Below the pieces are notes generated by a model that did not search any database, had not been told where the DNA came from, and saw only the letters and a program-made list of their open reading frames with translations. The position numbers and the translations under genes were made by a program. From Mycobacterium sp. 852002-10029_SCH5224772 (GTDB taxonomy: Bacteria; Actinomycetota; Actinomycetes; Mycobacteriales; Mycobacteriaceae), in NCBI RefSeq assembly GCF_001667315.1, contig NZ_LZHT01000009.1:62001-126000 (forward strand): a DNA stretch of 64,000 nt. Direction: 5' to 3'. Position 1 is the stretch's first letter, and each line of letters starts with the position of its first letter. Of the stretch, positions 7,814 to 15,225 are shown in pieces.

Positions 7814-9292
7814 ATGACCGCCACCATCAGCACCCCGCAGTACCTGCTGGACCAGGCGCGGCGCCGGTTCACCCCGACGCTGAACACCATCCCGGGCATG
7901 GGGGCGGTCGAGAAGCGCCTGCTCGCCCACGAATGGGAGACGAAAGTCCTGGCAGAACCACCCGCCGGCAGCGAACTGAAGCCTGTGATGGGCGACGCCG
8001 GGCTCCCGATCCTCGGGCACATCATCGAACTGTTCCGCGGCGGCCCGGACTACGCGTTGTATCTCTACCGGAACAAGGGTCCGCTGATCTACCTGGATTC
8101 GCCGATCATGCCGGCCGTCACGGCGCTGGGGCCCGACGCCACCCAGGCCGTCTTCTCCAACCGCAACAAGGACTTCTCGCAGAAGGGCTGGCACCCGGTG
8201 ATCGGGCCGTTCTTCAACCGCGGCCTGATGATGCTGGACTTCGACGAGCACATGTACCACCGGCGCATCATGCAGGAGGCGTTCACCCGTAGCCGCCTGA
8301 CCGGCTACGTCGAGCACATCGATCGCGTGGCGACCGACATCGTCGCCAACTGGCCGACCAACGATGCGCGGTTCCTGTTCCACCCGGCGATGAAGGAACT
8401 CACCCTCGACGTCGCGTCCTTGGTGTTCATGGGGCACGAGCCGGGGTCCGACCACGACTTGGTCACCAAGGTCAACCAGGCGTTCACGACGACAACGCGC
8501 GCGGGCGGCGCGATCATCCGGCAGCCGATTCCGCCGTTCAAGTGGTGGCGCGGCCTGCGCGCCCGCCAGCTGCTCGAGGACTACTTCAATGAGCGGGTCA
8601 AGGAGCGCCGCACCGCGACCGGCACCGACATGCTCACGGTGCTGTGCCACACCGAGGACGACGACGGCAACAGCTTCACCGACGAGGACATCGTCAACCA
8701 CATGATCTTTTTGATGATGGCCGCCCACGACACCTCCACCTCGACGACGACCACGATGGTCTACAACATGGCCGCCAACCCCGAGTGGCAGGAGCGGGCG
8801 CGCGAGGAGTCGGCCCGGCTCGGCGACGGGCCGCTGGACATCGAGTCGCTGGAGAAGCTGGAAACGCTCGAACTGATCATGAACGAATCGTTGCGCATGG
8901 TGACGCCGCTGCCGTTCAACATGCGGATGGCGGTGCGCGACACCGAGCTGCTGGGCCACTACATTCCGGCCGGAACCAACATCACCATCTGGCCCGGCAT
9001 GAACCACCGGCTGCCCGAATTGTGGACGGAGCCAGATAAATTCGACCCGGAGCGGTTCGCCGAACCGCGCTCGGAGCACAAGAATCACCGGTACGCGTTC
9101 GCGCCGTTCGGCGGTGGTGCGCACAAGTGCATCGGCATGGTGTTCGGTCAGCTGGAAGTCAAGACCGTGGTGCACCGGCTGCTGCGCCGCTACCGCATCG
9201 AGCTGGCCCGGCCCGGCTACCAGCCGCGGTGGGACTACGGCGGCATGCCGATTCCGATGGACGGCATGCCGATCGTGCTGCGTCCGCTCTGA
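7814..9292 (+). CDS. cyp136: cytochrome P450 CYP136 family
   Basis: 492 residues, a soluble bacterial P450. The I-helix oxygen-binding stretch is MMAAHDTSTST near residue 302, the K-helix ExxR is NESLRM, and the heme-binding loop is FGGGAHKCIG with Cys about residue 438. The N-terminus has about 60 residues before the core, as in M. tuberculosis CYP136. Good ribosome site AAAGGAG before ATG 7814. The natural substrate is unknown to me; a sterol or lipid is plausible by analogy. Divergent from its probable TetR repressor. Confidence 0.93.
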   Translation: MTATISTPQYLLDQARRRFTPTLNTIPGMGAVEKRLLAHEWETKVLAEPPAGSELKPVMGDAGLPILGHIIELFRGGPDYALYLYRNKGPLIYLDSPIMPAVTALGPDATQAVFSNRNKDFSQKGWHPVIGPFFNRGLMMLDFDEHMYHRRIMQEAFTRSRLTGYVEHIDRVATDIVANWPTNDARFLFHPAMKELTLDVASLVFMGHEPGSDHDLVTKVNQAFTTTTRAGGAIIRQPIPPFKWWRGLRARQLLEDYFNERVKERRTATGTDMLTVLCHTEDDDGNSFTDEDIVNHMIFLMMAAHDTSTSTTTTMVYNMAANPEWQERAREESARLGDGPLDIESLEKLETLELIMNESLRMVTPLPFNMRMAVRDTELLGHYIPAGTNITIWPGMNHRLPELWTEPDKFDPERFAEPRSEHKNHRYAFAPFGGGAHKCIGMVFGQLEVKTVVHRLLRRYRIELARPGYQPRWDYGGMPIPMDGMPIVLRPL

Positions 9293-9338
9293 GCGTCCTC
9301 GACGGCGTGTCACCTTCGCCGCCGTCGCGGTAGAAGCC

Positions 9339-9382
9339 GAGTTTCGTTTGTGCTACCAGCGGCGCTAGCACAAACGAAACTC
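9339..9382. terminator. long perfect palindrome, bidirectional terminator
   Basis: Arms GAGTTTCGTTTGTGCTA (9339-9355) and its exact complement (9366-9382) pair over 17 bp around a 10-nt loop. It lies 46 bp after the cyp136 stop and 45 bp from the convergent gene end. The A/T-containing arms give a weak U-run in both directions. Confidence 0.8.
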
Positions 9383-9427
9383 ACCTCTGGGTTGGCGAGA
9401 GTGGTCCGGTGAAAGCTACGCCCGGCA

Positions 9428-9922
9428 TCACTCGGCAACGATCAGCCGGTTGGCGCAGGTGACGACCGCGCGCAGCGCCGACTGCGTCGGATCGTCCGAG
9501 AGGCCCATCGCCCACTCGGCGCGGGACCCGTTGCTACCGCGAACGAAAGTGGCTGTGCCGGTTGGCGATCGCATCTGATGGAAGCCCACGATCTCGACGG
9601 TGATCCCGCGCTCGTGCAGCATCGCGGTCAGGGCCGCGATCGGCCCGCCCGCGGCCGCGGTCGCGGTGCCGATGCGGTCGCCCAGGGCGATCACCGCCTG
9701 GAAGTTGCGGGCCTGCGGGCCTAGTCGCACCGCGTCGGCGCACTCCCATTGCCCTAGCCGCAGCGGCCCGGTGCTGCGCCCGTAAGTCGCGACGAAGGTC
9801 TCCCAGGTCATGGCGTCGGCCTGCTCCCGCAGCCCGCGGGGCAACGAGACGCCGAAACGATCGCAAAACCACACGTTGGCCGGGTCGAGATGTTGGAGCT
9901 GATTTCGCTCGGGAAAAGTCAT
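9428..9922 (-). CDS. stand-alone LeuA/homocitrate-synthase-like regulatory domain protein
   Basis: 164 residues without a TIM barrel. Residues about 70-164 resemble the C-terminal allosteric domain of alpha-isopropylmalate synthase: FQAVIALGDRIGTATAAAGG, ALTAMLHERGITVEIVGF, then HQMRSPTGTATFV and SALRAVVTCANRL. Short orphan proteins of this kind are sometimes annotated as homocitrate synthase in mycobacteria, but catalytic residues are absent. A leucine-binding sensor or a modulator of LeuA is an inference. The transcript leader carries a short Leu-rich reading frame and alternative hairpins, which supports an amino-acid connection. Confidence 0.6.
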   Translation of the reverse strand: MTFPERNQLQHLDPANVWFCDRFGVSLPRGLREQADAMTWETFVATYGRSTGPLRLGQWECADAVRLGPQARNFQAVIALGDRIGTATAAAGGPIAALTAMLHERGITVEIVGFHQMRSPTGTATFVRGSNGSRAEWAMGLSDDPTQSALRAVVTCANRLIVAE

Positions 9923-9961
9923 GGTGCCGGTCTTCTCTGGTCAGCTGGTGCGACCGACGGC

Positions 9962-10025
9962 AGTAGCTTCCGACCCACAGCGGGGGGTCGGTCAGGATCA
10001 GACCCCGCTGCGGGTGCTGGCTACT
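9962..10025 (-). promoter_or_regulatory. attenuator-like leader with two mutually exclusive hairpins
   Basis: In the minus-strand transcript two structures compete. Hairpin A pairs 10025-10020 (AGTAGC) with 9967-9962 (GCTACT), and ACCCGCAGCGGGG with CCCCGCTGTGGGT (13 bp, one G-U). Hairpin B (9991-9970) pairs CCGACCC with GGGTCGG around an 8-nt loop and uses the 3' arm of A. The 5' arm of A lies inside the leader reading frame 9998-10048. A ribosome stalled early would leave A free to form and prevent B; a ribosome at the stop codon would cover A and allow B. No U-run follows B, so its role as terminator is inferred. Confidence 0.6.
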
Positions 10026-10048
10026 ACAAAACGCGCGAGAAGACGCAT
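9998..10048 (-). CDS. putative 16-residue leader peptide
   Basis: MRLLARFVVASTRSGV followed by TGA, with AAGG three bases before the ATG. It lies just downstream of a -10 (TAATGT) so the transcript would begin almost at this ATG. Tandem Leu codons (CTT CTC) occupy positions 3-4, upstream of the 5' arm of hairpin A, where a stalled ribosome would not cover that arm. Val codons follow within the arm. No proteomic support is possible from sequence. Confidence 0.5.
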   Translation of the reverse strand: MRLLARFVVASTRSGV

Positions 10049-10056
10049 GGGCCTTG

Positions 10057-10086
10057 ACATTAGACCCCTGCGCGCCGCGCCTGCAA
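10057..10086 (-). promoter_or_regulatory. promoter for the attenuated LeuA-domain gene
   Basis: On the minus strand TTGCAG (10086-10081), 18-bp spacer, TAATGT (10062-10057). The -10 ends eight bases before the leader-peptide ATG. Confidence 0.5.
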
Positions 10087-10158
10087 CCCGCTGAGCCGCC
10101 CAAACGGACCGTACAAAAACATATAGAAAATAATACGAAAAGTTTGGTTTGGTGGCGG

Positions 10159-10187
10159 TTGACAGGGGGTACGAAGCCCGGTAACAG
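10159..10187 (+). promoter_or_regulatory. sigma-A-type promoter for the first small lipoprotein
   Basis: TTGACA at 10159-10164, 17-bp spacer, TAACAG at 10182-10187; the expected start near 10194 leaves a leader of about 40 nt. Immediately upstream (10110-10150) is unusually AT-rich for this genome. Confidence 0.55.
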
Positions 10188-10233
10188 TCATTAGACGACT
10201 GTTGAACACTACCCCTCATCGAAAGGCACGATC

Positions 10234-10374
10234 ATGAAGTCAACGGGGACTCGGAGCACCCTCAAAGCTGTTGCAGCGGCCATCGGGCTGGCCGCGGCTC
10301 TGCTCGGACTAACGGGATGCGCCCCGACCACCAGCACGACGGGCTGCGAGGGAGTCGTTGACTGCCTGCTCTGA
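10234..10374 (+). CDS. very small lipoprotein A, 46 residues
   Basis: MKSTGTRSTLKAVAAAIGLA opens a signal peptide that ends in the lipobox LTGC with Cys at residue 29; only 17 residues remain after processing, with two more Cys. The start is fixed by GAAAGGCACGATC before ATG 10234, the same initiation region as lipoprotein B at 10764. The precursor architecture is clear; function unknown. Mature peptides this short resemble bacteriocin-release-type or small surface lipopeptides, but nothing assigns it. Confidence 0.65.
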   Translation: MKSTGTRSTLKAVAAAIGLAAALLGLTGCAPTTSTTGCEGVVDCLL

Positions 10375-10712
10375 CGCATCACGAAAGGTAACCTGCGGGG
10401 ACCGCCGCGTGAGGTGGTTCTCAGTAAGGCGCCTGAAATATCCGGTCGATCCGAATAACGGATCGAATCGAGACCGCGTTTCTCGCAGTCTAGTTTACGG
10501 TATTGCGTCGTATTAATGGTATTTAATAGGCGCGAGGCTTGAGCTTAGACGTTTAGGGTTTAGCGACGTCACAAGCGCGAAGTCTTCTTACAGTCTGCTC
10601 TCAATGATGTTGCTGCGGAAGTGAATTGACTGCCCGTGCTGGCTCAAGCGTATTCCAGAGAAATTTCCAAATAGGACTTTACATGTGTTGAATAGTCGTT
10701 ATAACATCCGCA
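10375..10712. other. AT-rich gap between the two small lipoproteins
   Basis: About 340 bp with no supported gene and many stops on both strands. It contains a hairpin CGATCCG-AATAA-CGGATCG at 10447-10465 that could end the first transcript. Base composition is clearly poorer in GC than the flanks (for example TATTAATGGTATTTAATAGG near 10510), which suggests acquired or fast-drifting DNA. Confidence 0.5.
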
Positions 10713-10742
10713 TTACAGCGCGTTGCACACGCAGGGTATAAG
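10713..10742 (+). promoter_or_regulatory. promoter for the second small lipoprotein
   Basis: TTACAG at 10713-10718, 18-bp spacer, TATAAG at 10737-10742. Transcription from about 10749 would place the start at ATG 10764 and exclude the in-frame ATG at 10749. Confidence 0.5.
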
Positions 10743-10763
10743 TCCGGAATGAAAGGCGCGATT

Positions 10764-10967
10764 ATGAATTCATTGAAGGCGAAGAAAACCCTTAAAACCG
10801 CCACCGCAGCCACGGGACTTGCCGCGGTATTGCTCCTGCCCACGGGATGCACGATGACCCCGGCCGACGCGCCCGCCAGCGGCGGCACTCTTGGTGGCAC
10901 CGTCGGCGGCGTGGTGGGCGGCGTGATCGGCGACGTCGGCGGAATTATCGGCGGGGTGCTCCCGTAA
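10764..10967 (+). CDS. small Gly-rich lipoprotein B, 67 residues
   Basis: The signal peptide MNSLKAKKTLKTATAATGLA continues to lipobox LPTGC; the mature part is a Gly/Val repeat of GG-V/I steps (GGTLGGTVGGVVGGVIGDVG) that could form a glycine-zipper helix. The leader aligns with lipoprotein A (K-T-L-K-x-A-A-x-G-L-A-A-x-L-L), and the ribosome site GAAAGGCGCGATT is nearly identical, so the two are probably an ancient duplication. An upstream ATG at 10749 is less likely. Glycine-zipper lipoproteins insert in membranes; the exact job here is unknown. Confidence 0.75.
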   Translation: MNSLKAKKTLKTATAATGLAAVLLLPTGCTMTPADAPASGGTLGGTVGGVVGGVIGDVGGIIGGVLP

Positions 10968-10976
10968 CCGAATACC

Positions 10977-11016
10977 ACAAGCGACCCGCCGGATCCCCTC
11001 GCGGCGGGTCGCTTGT
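10977..11016. terminator. bidirectional terminator
   Basis: ACAAGCGACCCGCC and GGCGGGTCGCTTGT pair over 14 bp with a 12-nt loop. It lies ten bases after the lipoprotein B stop and abuts the stop of the convergent anti-sigma-type gene. Confidence 0.8.
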
Positions 11017-12008
11017 CACCCCGCCGGACTGACCGCCGGCTCGAACCGCAGATACGCCTGAATCGTCGTGCCGGTCCTGGTGGTGTGCGTGCGCACCAGG
11101 TCCGAAATGGCATTGACCAAATACAGGCCGCGGCTAGCGGGGCCGCACGGGCCCGGGTCAAGGCGGCCCACCAGCGGGTCGTCGAACTGTCCCGTATCCC
11201 GTGCCTCGCACACCAGATGCCCGTCGTCCTTCCAGAAGGCCAACCGGCAGGCGCCCCCGGTGTACATCAGGCTGTTGCTGGCCAACTCGGTGGCGACCAA
11301 CTGCAGATCCTCAATGGTCTCCTCGGAGAGCCCCATCCAGCCCGCATAGTCGACGGCGAAAGAGCGCGCGGGCCGGAGGTCCGCCGACTTCCTGACCATG
11401 TACGTGACGGCACCGGGACCAGCGGCCAACGGTTGGTTGCACCGCTGCAGGACTTCATGCGGCGCGTAGTCCGGGCTGCGCTGCAGCGCACCGCGTTTCC
11501 ACAGCAGCGGGTGTGTCGCGCGCACGTCCACCAGCACCTCGTCGTCGATCACGCTCGCGTCGTAGAGGCACAGGCTTGTCGCCGGGTACCCGTCCATCGC
11601 CGTGTTGACCAGCGCTTCGTGCTCGATGCAGGCGACGAACTCCTCGTCGGTGCGGCCGGGCCAGGCGAGTTGGCTGACGATGCGCACCCGCCGATCCGGG
11701 TGCTGGTCGATGAACGCGCCCTGCATCGCCATGAACCGGCTCGGGTTCCGGGCGACTTCGGTGATGTCCGTTATGTGCACATCGGCGGGCACCGCGCCGC
11801 CGGCGTACAGCTCGCCGTGCAACAGGGCCAGCGTCTCGGGCGGCACCGCGAGCAAGACCGCCTCGCCTGACGCCACACCATCGCCGACGAAGCGGCCCAC
11901 CAAGTCCAAAAACTCCTGCTGAGAGTGATAAATCAGTGCGGAGTGGACGAAACCGTATTGTCTGGTTTCGGTATCCGCCGTCACTTCAGCGCTCTCGCTT
12001 TCGATCAC
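11016..12008 (-). CDS. MEDS-domain anti-sigma factor RsbA-like regulator with HATPase domain
   Basis: 330 residues in two parts. Residues about 15-190 match the MEDS sensory domain (HSALIYHSQQEFLDLVGRFV, then ASGEAVLLAVPPE). Residues about 215-325 are a GHKL ATPase of the RsbW/anti-sigma type, with the N-box LVATELASNSLMY, a G1-like ARDTGQFDDPLV and SRGLYLVNAIS. Such proteins sense a ligand or stress and phosphorylate or bind anti-sigma antagonists; the partner cannot be told here and no sigma factor is adjacent. GTG start at 12008 with a G-rich stretch upstream. A sigma-F link is inference only. Confidence 0.82.
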   Translation of the reverse strand: MIESESAEVTADTETRQYGFVHSALIYHSQQEFLDLVGRFVGDGVASGEAVLLAVPPETLALLHGELYAGGAVPADVHITDITEVARNPSRFMAMQGAFIDQHPDRRVRIVSQLAWPGRTDEEFVACIEHEALVNTAMDGYPATSLCLYDASVIDDEVLVDVRATHPLLWKRGALQRSPDYAPHEVLQRCNQPLAAGPGAVTYMVRKSADLRPARSFAVDYAGWMGLSEETIEDLQLVATELASNSLMYTGGACRLAFWKDDGHLVCEARDTGQFDDPLVGRLDPGPCGPASRGLYLVNAISDLVRTHTTRTGTTIQAYLRFEPAVSPAG

Positions 12009-12138
12009 TTACGCCAACCCCCTGCTGGATCGGCTGTCGCCTATCCCCCCTACCAGTACCCCGGACGGGCCTTCCTTATGCGGCGCAACAGATCACATTT
12101 GGGCACACGGGGCGGGCGGGACACTCCGATTCGCGCGG

Positions 12139-13593
12139 CTAGAGCCACCAGGAGGCGGCGGCATCAAGGTGACGGCGGAGGCGATAGCAGGCGACGCTCT
12201 CGTCGGCGGCCTCGACCGCCTCGACAATCCGCAGGTGAGCGTGGTGGACGGCCAGCACGTCCGACCAGGTCGGTAGCGCCTGACCCGTACTCGACCAGTG
12301 CCGGCGGAACAGCTCGACGATGATCCGCAGGAACAGATCCAGCAGCGCGTTGCCGGCCAGCTGCGCCAACCCGACGTGGAAATCGAACTCCTCGGCGATG
12401 GCCTGCCGCACGTCGTCGGGCGTGTGTTGCGCGTTTTCCGGCAATCCGGGCCGACGCGCGGCAAGGAATGCCGCCACGTCGGGCTCGCCGAGCCGCTTGA
12501 CGACCTTGGTGACATTGTCGATCTCGATGGCGTCGCGGACGCACCGCAAGTCTTCGCGGCTCGGGTCGCGGTACTGGAGGTACAGGGCGATCGTGTCGAT
12601 GCTGGCCTGGGCCGCGGGTTGGGCGATGACGAGTCCGCCGCCGGGTCCGCGGCGCATGTGGGCGATCGAGTGGTATTCGAGCAGGCGCACCGCCTCGCGC
12701 AACACCGCGCGGCTCACTCGGTAGCGCTCCAGCAGGGCCGTCTCGGTGCCGAAGACCGCCCCCACGTGCCAGCCACTGGCGGCGATGTCGTCGCCGATGG
12801 TGACGGCCAGCATCTCGGCCAGTTTGCCCCGCGGGGCATCGACATCGAGCCGGCGCCGCCGCGTGCGCCGGCTCTTGTCGCCGGGATGATGCTGCTGCAG
12901 CCAGCCCGTCACCGCCTCCACGTGTCGCTCGGACAGCGTCTTGGCGCGCGCCGAATCACCGGCCGTGACCGCCGCGACGATCTTGGAGTGGTGCGCGTGC
13001 AGGTGGTCGACCGCCTCGATGGCCTCGGTCGCCGAATCCGTTCGCGACGCCAAGGCGTAGCGCGTGGTGAGCCGCATCAGGACATCGATAAACAATTGCA
13101 GCACCGGGTTTTTCGATTGCTCAGCCAGCGCGATGTGGAATTCGTCGCGTGGGGCCGGCAAGCCCGGCTTCCACTGTTCCTCGGCGTGCAACACCGCCCG
13201 CAGCCGCGCGATGCCGGCTTCGTCGATGCGCTCGGCGGCCAGCGAGGCCGCCAACGGCTCGAGCACCAGGCGCGCGTTGAGCAGATCGCCCAGCGTCGTG
13301 CCCAGGTATTCGAGATAGATGACGACGGCGCGGGTGGCGGGCCCGGCGTCGGGCTCACAGATATACAGGCCACCGCCCCGGCCGCGGCGCATCCGGGCCA
13401 CCTGGTGGTGCTCGACCAAGCGAACGGCCTCGCGCAGCACCGATCGGCTCACGCCGAAGCGCTGTTGCAGGGCGAGTTCGGATCCCAGCGATTCGCCGAC
13501 GGCCCAGCCGCGGCGGACGATGTCCGCCTCGATGTCCCGGGCGAGTATCGACGCCAGTTTGTCCGGGTGGCCGGCTTTCGGCTCCTCACTCAT
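12139..13593 (-). CDS. tandem GntR/FadR-type regulator, two complete copies in one chain (Rv3060c type)
   Basis: 484 residues made of two GntR-FCD units. Unit 1 has its winged helix near residues 15-80 (ELALQQRFGVSRSVLREAVRLVEHH, GRGGGLYI) and a helical effector domain to about 235. After a basic linker (RRTRRRRLDVDAP) unit 2 repeats the plan (FGTETALLERYRVSRAVLREAV, GPGGGLVI). A single chain may act as an internal dimer. It is co-directional with the thiolase-like gene 22 bp upstream and is probably a regulator of local acyl-CoA genes, an inference from position. Confidence 0.9.
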   Translation of the reverse strand: MSEEPKAGHPDKLASILARDIEADIVRRGWAVGESLGSELALQQRFGVSRSVLREAVRLVEHHQVARMRRGRGGGLYICEPDAGPATRAVVIYLEYLGTTLGDLLNARLVLEPLAASLAAERIDEAGIARLRAVLHAEEQWKPGLPAPRDEFHIALAEQSKNPVLQLFIDVLMRLTTRYALASRTDSATEAIEAVDHLHAHHSKIVAAVTAGDSARAKTLSERHVEAVTGWLQQHHPGDKSRRTRRRRLDVDAPRGKLAEMLAVTIGDDIAASGWHVGAVFGTETALLERYRVSRAVLREAVRLLEYHSIAHMRRGPGGGLVIAQPAAQASIDTIALYLQYRDPSREDLRCVRDAIEIDNVTKVVKRLGEPDVAAFLAARRPGLPENAQHTPDDVRQAIAEEFDFHVGLAQLAGNALLDLFLRIIVELFRRHWSSTGQALPTWSDVLAVHHAHLRIVEAVEAADESVACYRLRRHLDAAASWWL

Positions 13594-13615
13594 TCGAGCT
13601 CAATCACCTGCTGGC

Positions 13616-14809
13616 TCAACAGGTGAGCAGCATGCACCCCGCGACGGGCCCACCGCCGACGGAAACCACGCCGACCTCCGGGCGGCGCGAAACCTGCCGC
13701 TCTCCCGCGTCGCCCCGCAACTGCAGGCACCCTTCGTGCAACGCCCAGTAGCCGTGCATGCGCCCCGCCGAGAGCTGCCCGCCGTAGGTGTTCAGCGGCA
13801 GCTTCCCGTCGCGCGCGATTCGCTCGCCGCCGTCGACGAAGGGCCCGGCCTCGCCGTCGCCGCACACCCCGAGGGCTTCCAGCCACGCCAGCGTGAGATA
13901 CGTGAATCCGTCGTACAACTGGGCAACGTCGAGATCGGCCGGCCGCAACTGGGTCCGCGACCACATCTGCGCCGCGGCATCCGACATCGCCATCTTCGGG
14001 TAGTCGTCGCGGTGAAACCAGCCGCCGGCGCCGTCGGACCCGCCGATCGCCTCCACCTTCACCGCCCGGTGCGGACAGTCGGCGGCGTACTGCGCATGGG
14101 ACACCACCACCGCGATCGAGCCGTCGATCGGGACGTCGCAGTCCAGCAGCCCCAGCGGCGTGGATACCAGCCGCGCGCCCAGGTAGTCGGCCATCGTCAT
14201 CGGGTCGCGGTACACCGCACGGGAATTCAACGCGGCGTTGCGCCTGCCGTTCAGCGCCACCCACCCCAGCTGCTCTTTGGTGGTCCCGTACAACTCCATG
14301 TGGCGACGGCAGTTGAGCGCCAGCCAGTTCGCGGCGGAATACGCATGGGCCGCAACGAGATCGTTGACGTCGTCCATCGCGCCGACGGCGGGCCTCGGCT
14401 CGCCTTCGGGTGTCTCGAACATCCGCGCCAGCGGTGGCGCGGGAGCGTTGTCTTCCTGCTTGACGGGGACGGTGCCGCCGAGCATCTGAATCGTCCGGTA
14501 CACCACCACATGCCGGGCTCGGCGTTCGGCGACCGCTCGACATGCCGACATCACCGGCGACAGCAGTCCGCCGGTGCCGAACCCGGACCCGCAATCCGCG
14601 GCGTCGATGCGCAGTTGGGCGTTGACGTCTGCGGCGGGTGTGTCACCCAGCGTGGCGATGCCGTCGATGTCGGCCGCGGTCAGTCCCGCGTCCTCGATGG
14701 CGCCGCGCACCGCCTCCATCGTCAGCTCCAGGCCCGGAATCCCGGTGCGACGGCCGATCCGTGAGATCCCGATGCCGGACAAGATCGCGTCTTTTTCGAA
14801 ATGCGTCAT
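13616..14809 (-). CDS. thiolase-like / SCP2-type acyl-CoA protein
   Basis: 397 residues with a thiolase fold, matching the lipid-transfer thiolase-like group that pairs with Zn-ribbon/OB (DUF35) proteins. Recognisable pieces are ISRIGRRTGIPGLELTMEAV at the N-terminus, DIDGIATLGDTP, AQLYDGFTYLTLAWLEALG, NTYGGQLSAGRMHGYWALHEG and the C-terminal VGGGPVAGCMLL. The usual nucleophilic CxS/G site is not evident (ADCGSGFGTG replaces it), so it may catalyse a retro-aldol type or non-canonical step rather than thiolysis, as in steroid-degradation Ltp proteins. ATG at 14809; a GTG lies 6 bp upstream. Divergent from its probable partner. Confidence 0.8.
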   Translation of the reverse strand: MTHFEKDAILSGIGISRIGRRTGIPGLELTMEAVRGAIEDAGLTAADIDGIATLGDTPAADVNAQLRIDAADCGSGFGTGGLLSPVMSACRAVAERRARHVVVYRTIQMLGGTVPVKQEDNAPAPPLARMFETPEGEPRPAVGAMDDVNDLVAAHAYSAANWLALNCRRHMELYGTTKEQLGWVALNGRRNAALNSRAVYRDPMTMADYLGARLVSTPLGLLDCDVPIDGSIAVVVSHAQYAADCPHRAVKVEAIGGSDGAGGWFHRDDYPKMAMSDAAAQMWSRTQLRPADLDVAQLYDGFTYLTLAWLEALGVCGDGEAGPFVDGGERIARDGKLPLNTYGGQLSAGRMHGYWALHEGCLQLRGDAGERQVSRRPEVGVVSVGGGPVAGCMLLTC

Positions 14810-14854
14810 GCACACCGCCCGTCAGACCACACCGTCGTCGCGCCGAATCCAATT

Positions 14855-14872
14855 GAGTGTACTGTATTCGTC
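14855..14872 (+). promoter_or_regulatory. leaderless promoter of the OB-fold gene
   Basis: TACTGT at 14860-14865 fits the TANNNT mycobacterial -10 and lies seven bases before GTG 14873; no ribosome site exists between them. The surrounding GAGTGTACT at 14855-14863 recurs upstream of fadE22 at 17499-17507. Confidence 0.5.
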
Positions 14873-15208
14873 GTGTCAGACGGGCCGCTGCTCATCGAGT
14901 ACTGCGACAAGTGCGCGCGCTGGGTGCATCCGGCCAGCGGCGAATGCCGCGAGTGCGGGGGCTCGCTGGTCGCGCGAGAGGTTTCCGGGCGGGGCACGGT
15001 GTTCACCTACACCGTCAACCACCACCCGTACAACCCGGAGATCCCCACCCCCTACGTCATCGCCATCGTCGAACTCGCCGAACAGAGCGGCCTGCGGGTG
15101 GCGGCCAATATCGTTGACTGCGAACCTGATTCGGTGACGTGCGGGATGCCGGTCGCACTCCGCCCGCGGCGGGGCAGCGCCGGTGCCGCGCAGTTCGCGC
15201 CGGCCTGA
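14873..15208 (+). CDS. Zn-ribbon / OB-fold (DUF35) acyl-CoA-associated protein
   Basis: 111 residues. The Zn-ribbon is YCDKCARWVHPASGECRECG with four Cys near residues 10-30, followed by an OB fold (SGRGTVFTYTVNHHPYNP, TPYVIAIVELAEQ). DUF35 proteins join thiolase-like or hydratase partners to make a working enzyme or CoA channel. The divergent thiolase-like gene is the obvious partner. GTG 14873 is chosen because a -10 lies directly upstream and the Zn-ribbon starts nine residues in. Confidence 0.85.
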   Translation: MSDGPLLIEYCDKCARWVHPASGECRECGGSLVAREVSGRGTVFTYTVNHHPYNPEIPTPYVIAIVELAEQSGLRVAANIVDCEPDSVTCGMPVALRPRRGSAGAAQFAPA

Positions 15209-15225
15209 TCGGCGCGGGTCCCGAA

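Noticed and set aside
9428..9922. Annotation as a functional homocitrate or isopropylmalate synthase
   Set aside because: Catalytic TIM barrel is absent; only the regulatory-domain-like part is present.
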